DNA of 40,200 nt, from positions 1 through 40,200 of the forward strand of contig CALLZE010000057.1 in NCBI GenBank assembly GCA_937858655.1. The letters are read 5' to 3'. Positions 39,443 through 40,200 of this stretch are shown piece by piece (positions within the stretch are counted from its first letter, which is position 1; every line of letters begins with the position of its first letter). The translations under genes and the position numbers were made by a program. This DNA comes from an uncultured Coriobacteriales bacterium (GTDB taxonomy: Bacteria; Actinomycetota; Coriobacteriia; WRKU01; JAENWW01). The notes beneath the pieces were generated by a model that was not told the origin of the DNA, did no database searches, and saw nothing but the letters and a program-made list of their open reading frames with translations.

Positions 39443-40200
39443 ATGAATTTCAGTTTGCAAACTCAAATACACCGTAATCGGCGGCTCGTTAAATGCGCTT
39501 TTGCCGTGATTGCGCTTTTCAGTGCGTATTTTTTCGCGCCTCTCTCTCCCGCTCAAGCAACCTACGCCTCGCCTGTGCCCACAAGTTTCGCCGCGAAAAC
39601 TGCGGCAGCAACAACTGTGAGTGCTCAATTTCTCGCTCCCCAAAAGCTTTCGCTGTCTGGCACTGAGTTTGCACTTTCCACCGCAACACCGAGCATCCCC
39701 CAGACAGGAACGTTTAACTGGCTCGTTGCCGTCAAACCTTCAAGCGCCGCAAAGTCAGCTCAAATTCGCTTTGAAGTGCGCCGCGACAGCGGCTCTCTTG
39801 TATATCGACGCACACGCTACCTCAATAATCTCAATAAGAAAACTGAAAAAAAGAAAGCTCCGAAAAGTTATTTCGAGGCATTTAACCGAGACCTCACAGG
39901 GCTTGCGCTCTACGAAGGCACTTACACCATCGCTGTTGAGGTAACGGTATCAAACGGCACCGACCGCGAAACCGCTTCGCTTTACAGCACGCAATATATC
40001 TATGATGAAGCGCGCGAACCAACCAAGTGGGCATGCGCTCTCCACTTCACATCAATGCCACTGCGCAACGCTCAAGGTATCTTTGTTGTAGACCCTTCTG
40101 AGGGGACCCCAGAGGCTCAACGACAGGCGCTATCTCGCCTTGCCGCGCTCGCCGCGACGAATAAAAATGCACATATCACGCTCTTTATTTCTCCACTTCT
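39443..40200 (+). CDS. Exported protein of unknown function, 3' end cut by window
   Basis: The first 252 residues are visible. A signal segment at about 19-42 (basic RRLVK, then CAFAVIALFSAYFF, ending SPAQA) is followed by a Ser/Thr/Ala-rich mature region, a beta-rich part (FNWLVAVKPSSAAKSAQIRFEVRRD) and ALHFTSMPLRNAQGIFVVDPSEGTPEAQRQAL, which may begin a second domain. No function recognised. AAAAGG stands one base before the ATG, too close for a normal ribosome site, and a -10-like CATAAT ends seven bases before, so the message may be leaderless. Divergent from the galE-like gene. Confidence 0.75.
   Translation, partial: MNFSLQTQIHRNRRLVKCAFAVIALFSAYFFAPLSPAQATYASPVPTSFAAKTAAATTVSAQFLAPQKLSLSGTEFALSTATPSIPQTGTFNWLVAVKPSSAAKSAQIRFEVRRDSGSLVYRRTRYLNNLNKKTEKKKAPKSYFEAFNRDLTGLALYEGTYTIAVEVTVSNGTDRETASLYSTQYIYDEAREPTKWACALHFTSMPLRNAQGIFVVDPSEGTPEAQRQALSRLAALAATNKNAHITLFISPL

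Overview
The window is a compact, mostly minus-strand stretch of bacterial chromosome at roughly 50% G+C. Its traits point to an anaerobic actinobacterium of the class Coriobacteriia: a dnaK-grpE-dnaJ-hspR operon with a HAIR-like operator, a reverse rubrerythrin and a 37-residue rubredoxin under a PerR-type regulator, an alpha-type glutamine synthetase opposite a stand-alone FMN glutamate synthase, and a PurS/PurQ/small-PurL purine system. The class is an inference; I could not run a search or tree. There are no insertion sequences, phage genes, CRISPR arrays, tRNAs or rRNAs.

Region by region: (1) 1-7371, the purine operon, transcribed right to left as purC, an unknown membrane protein, purS, purQ, a second unknown membrane protein, purL, purF, purM (cut by the left edge). 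A leader with two similar hairpins precedes purC. (2) 7372-9633, an OmpR-type two-component system. (3) 9922-11106, a lone plus-strand membrane acyltransferase. (4) 11206-14374, glnA and, divergently, an FMN glutamate synthase: ammonium assimilation. (5) 14499-15107, a RibU-type riboflavin transporter subunit. (6) 15199-18648, uppP followed by a tightly coupled set: a DUF3343-like fusion protein, a sugar-kinase-fold protein related to NAD(P)HX dehydratase, and an exported transglutaminase-like protein. (7) 18663-19744, a PadR regulator and HAAS-domain membrane protein behind a very large palindromic operator. (8) 19786-25361, a zinc-ribbon membrane protein, a DUF554 protein, a threonine aldolase and a MacB/FtsX-type ABC transporter. 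(9) 25362-25665, a gene-free stretch with a terminator and a possible small RNA carrying a C-rich loop. (10) 25666-26818, the oxidative stress operon perR, rubredoxin, reverse rubrerythrin. (11) 26842-29197, rsgA, a flavoredoxin-like protein and an AlkA-like glycosylase. (12) 29236-31585, a two-domain rhodanese lipoprotein and a tandem VTT (DedA-like) membrane protein. (13) 31770-33385, a GT4 glycosyltransferase and a small membrane protein. (14) 33607-37700, the heat-shock operon. (15) 37820-40200, an unknown protein overlapping a UDP-glucose 4-epimerase-like gene, and an exported protein cut by the right edge.

Most genes are housekeeping. Small gaps, ATGA or TAATG overlaps and alternative starts (GTG, TTG) are common, and a few genes look leaderless. 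The least explained parts are the DUF3343/kinase/transglutaminase set, the two membrane proteins inside the purine operon, the padR operator, the putative small RNA near 25.5 kb and the paired hairpins before purC.
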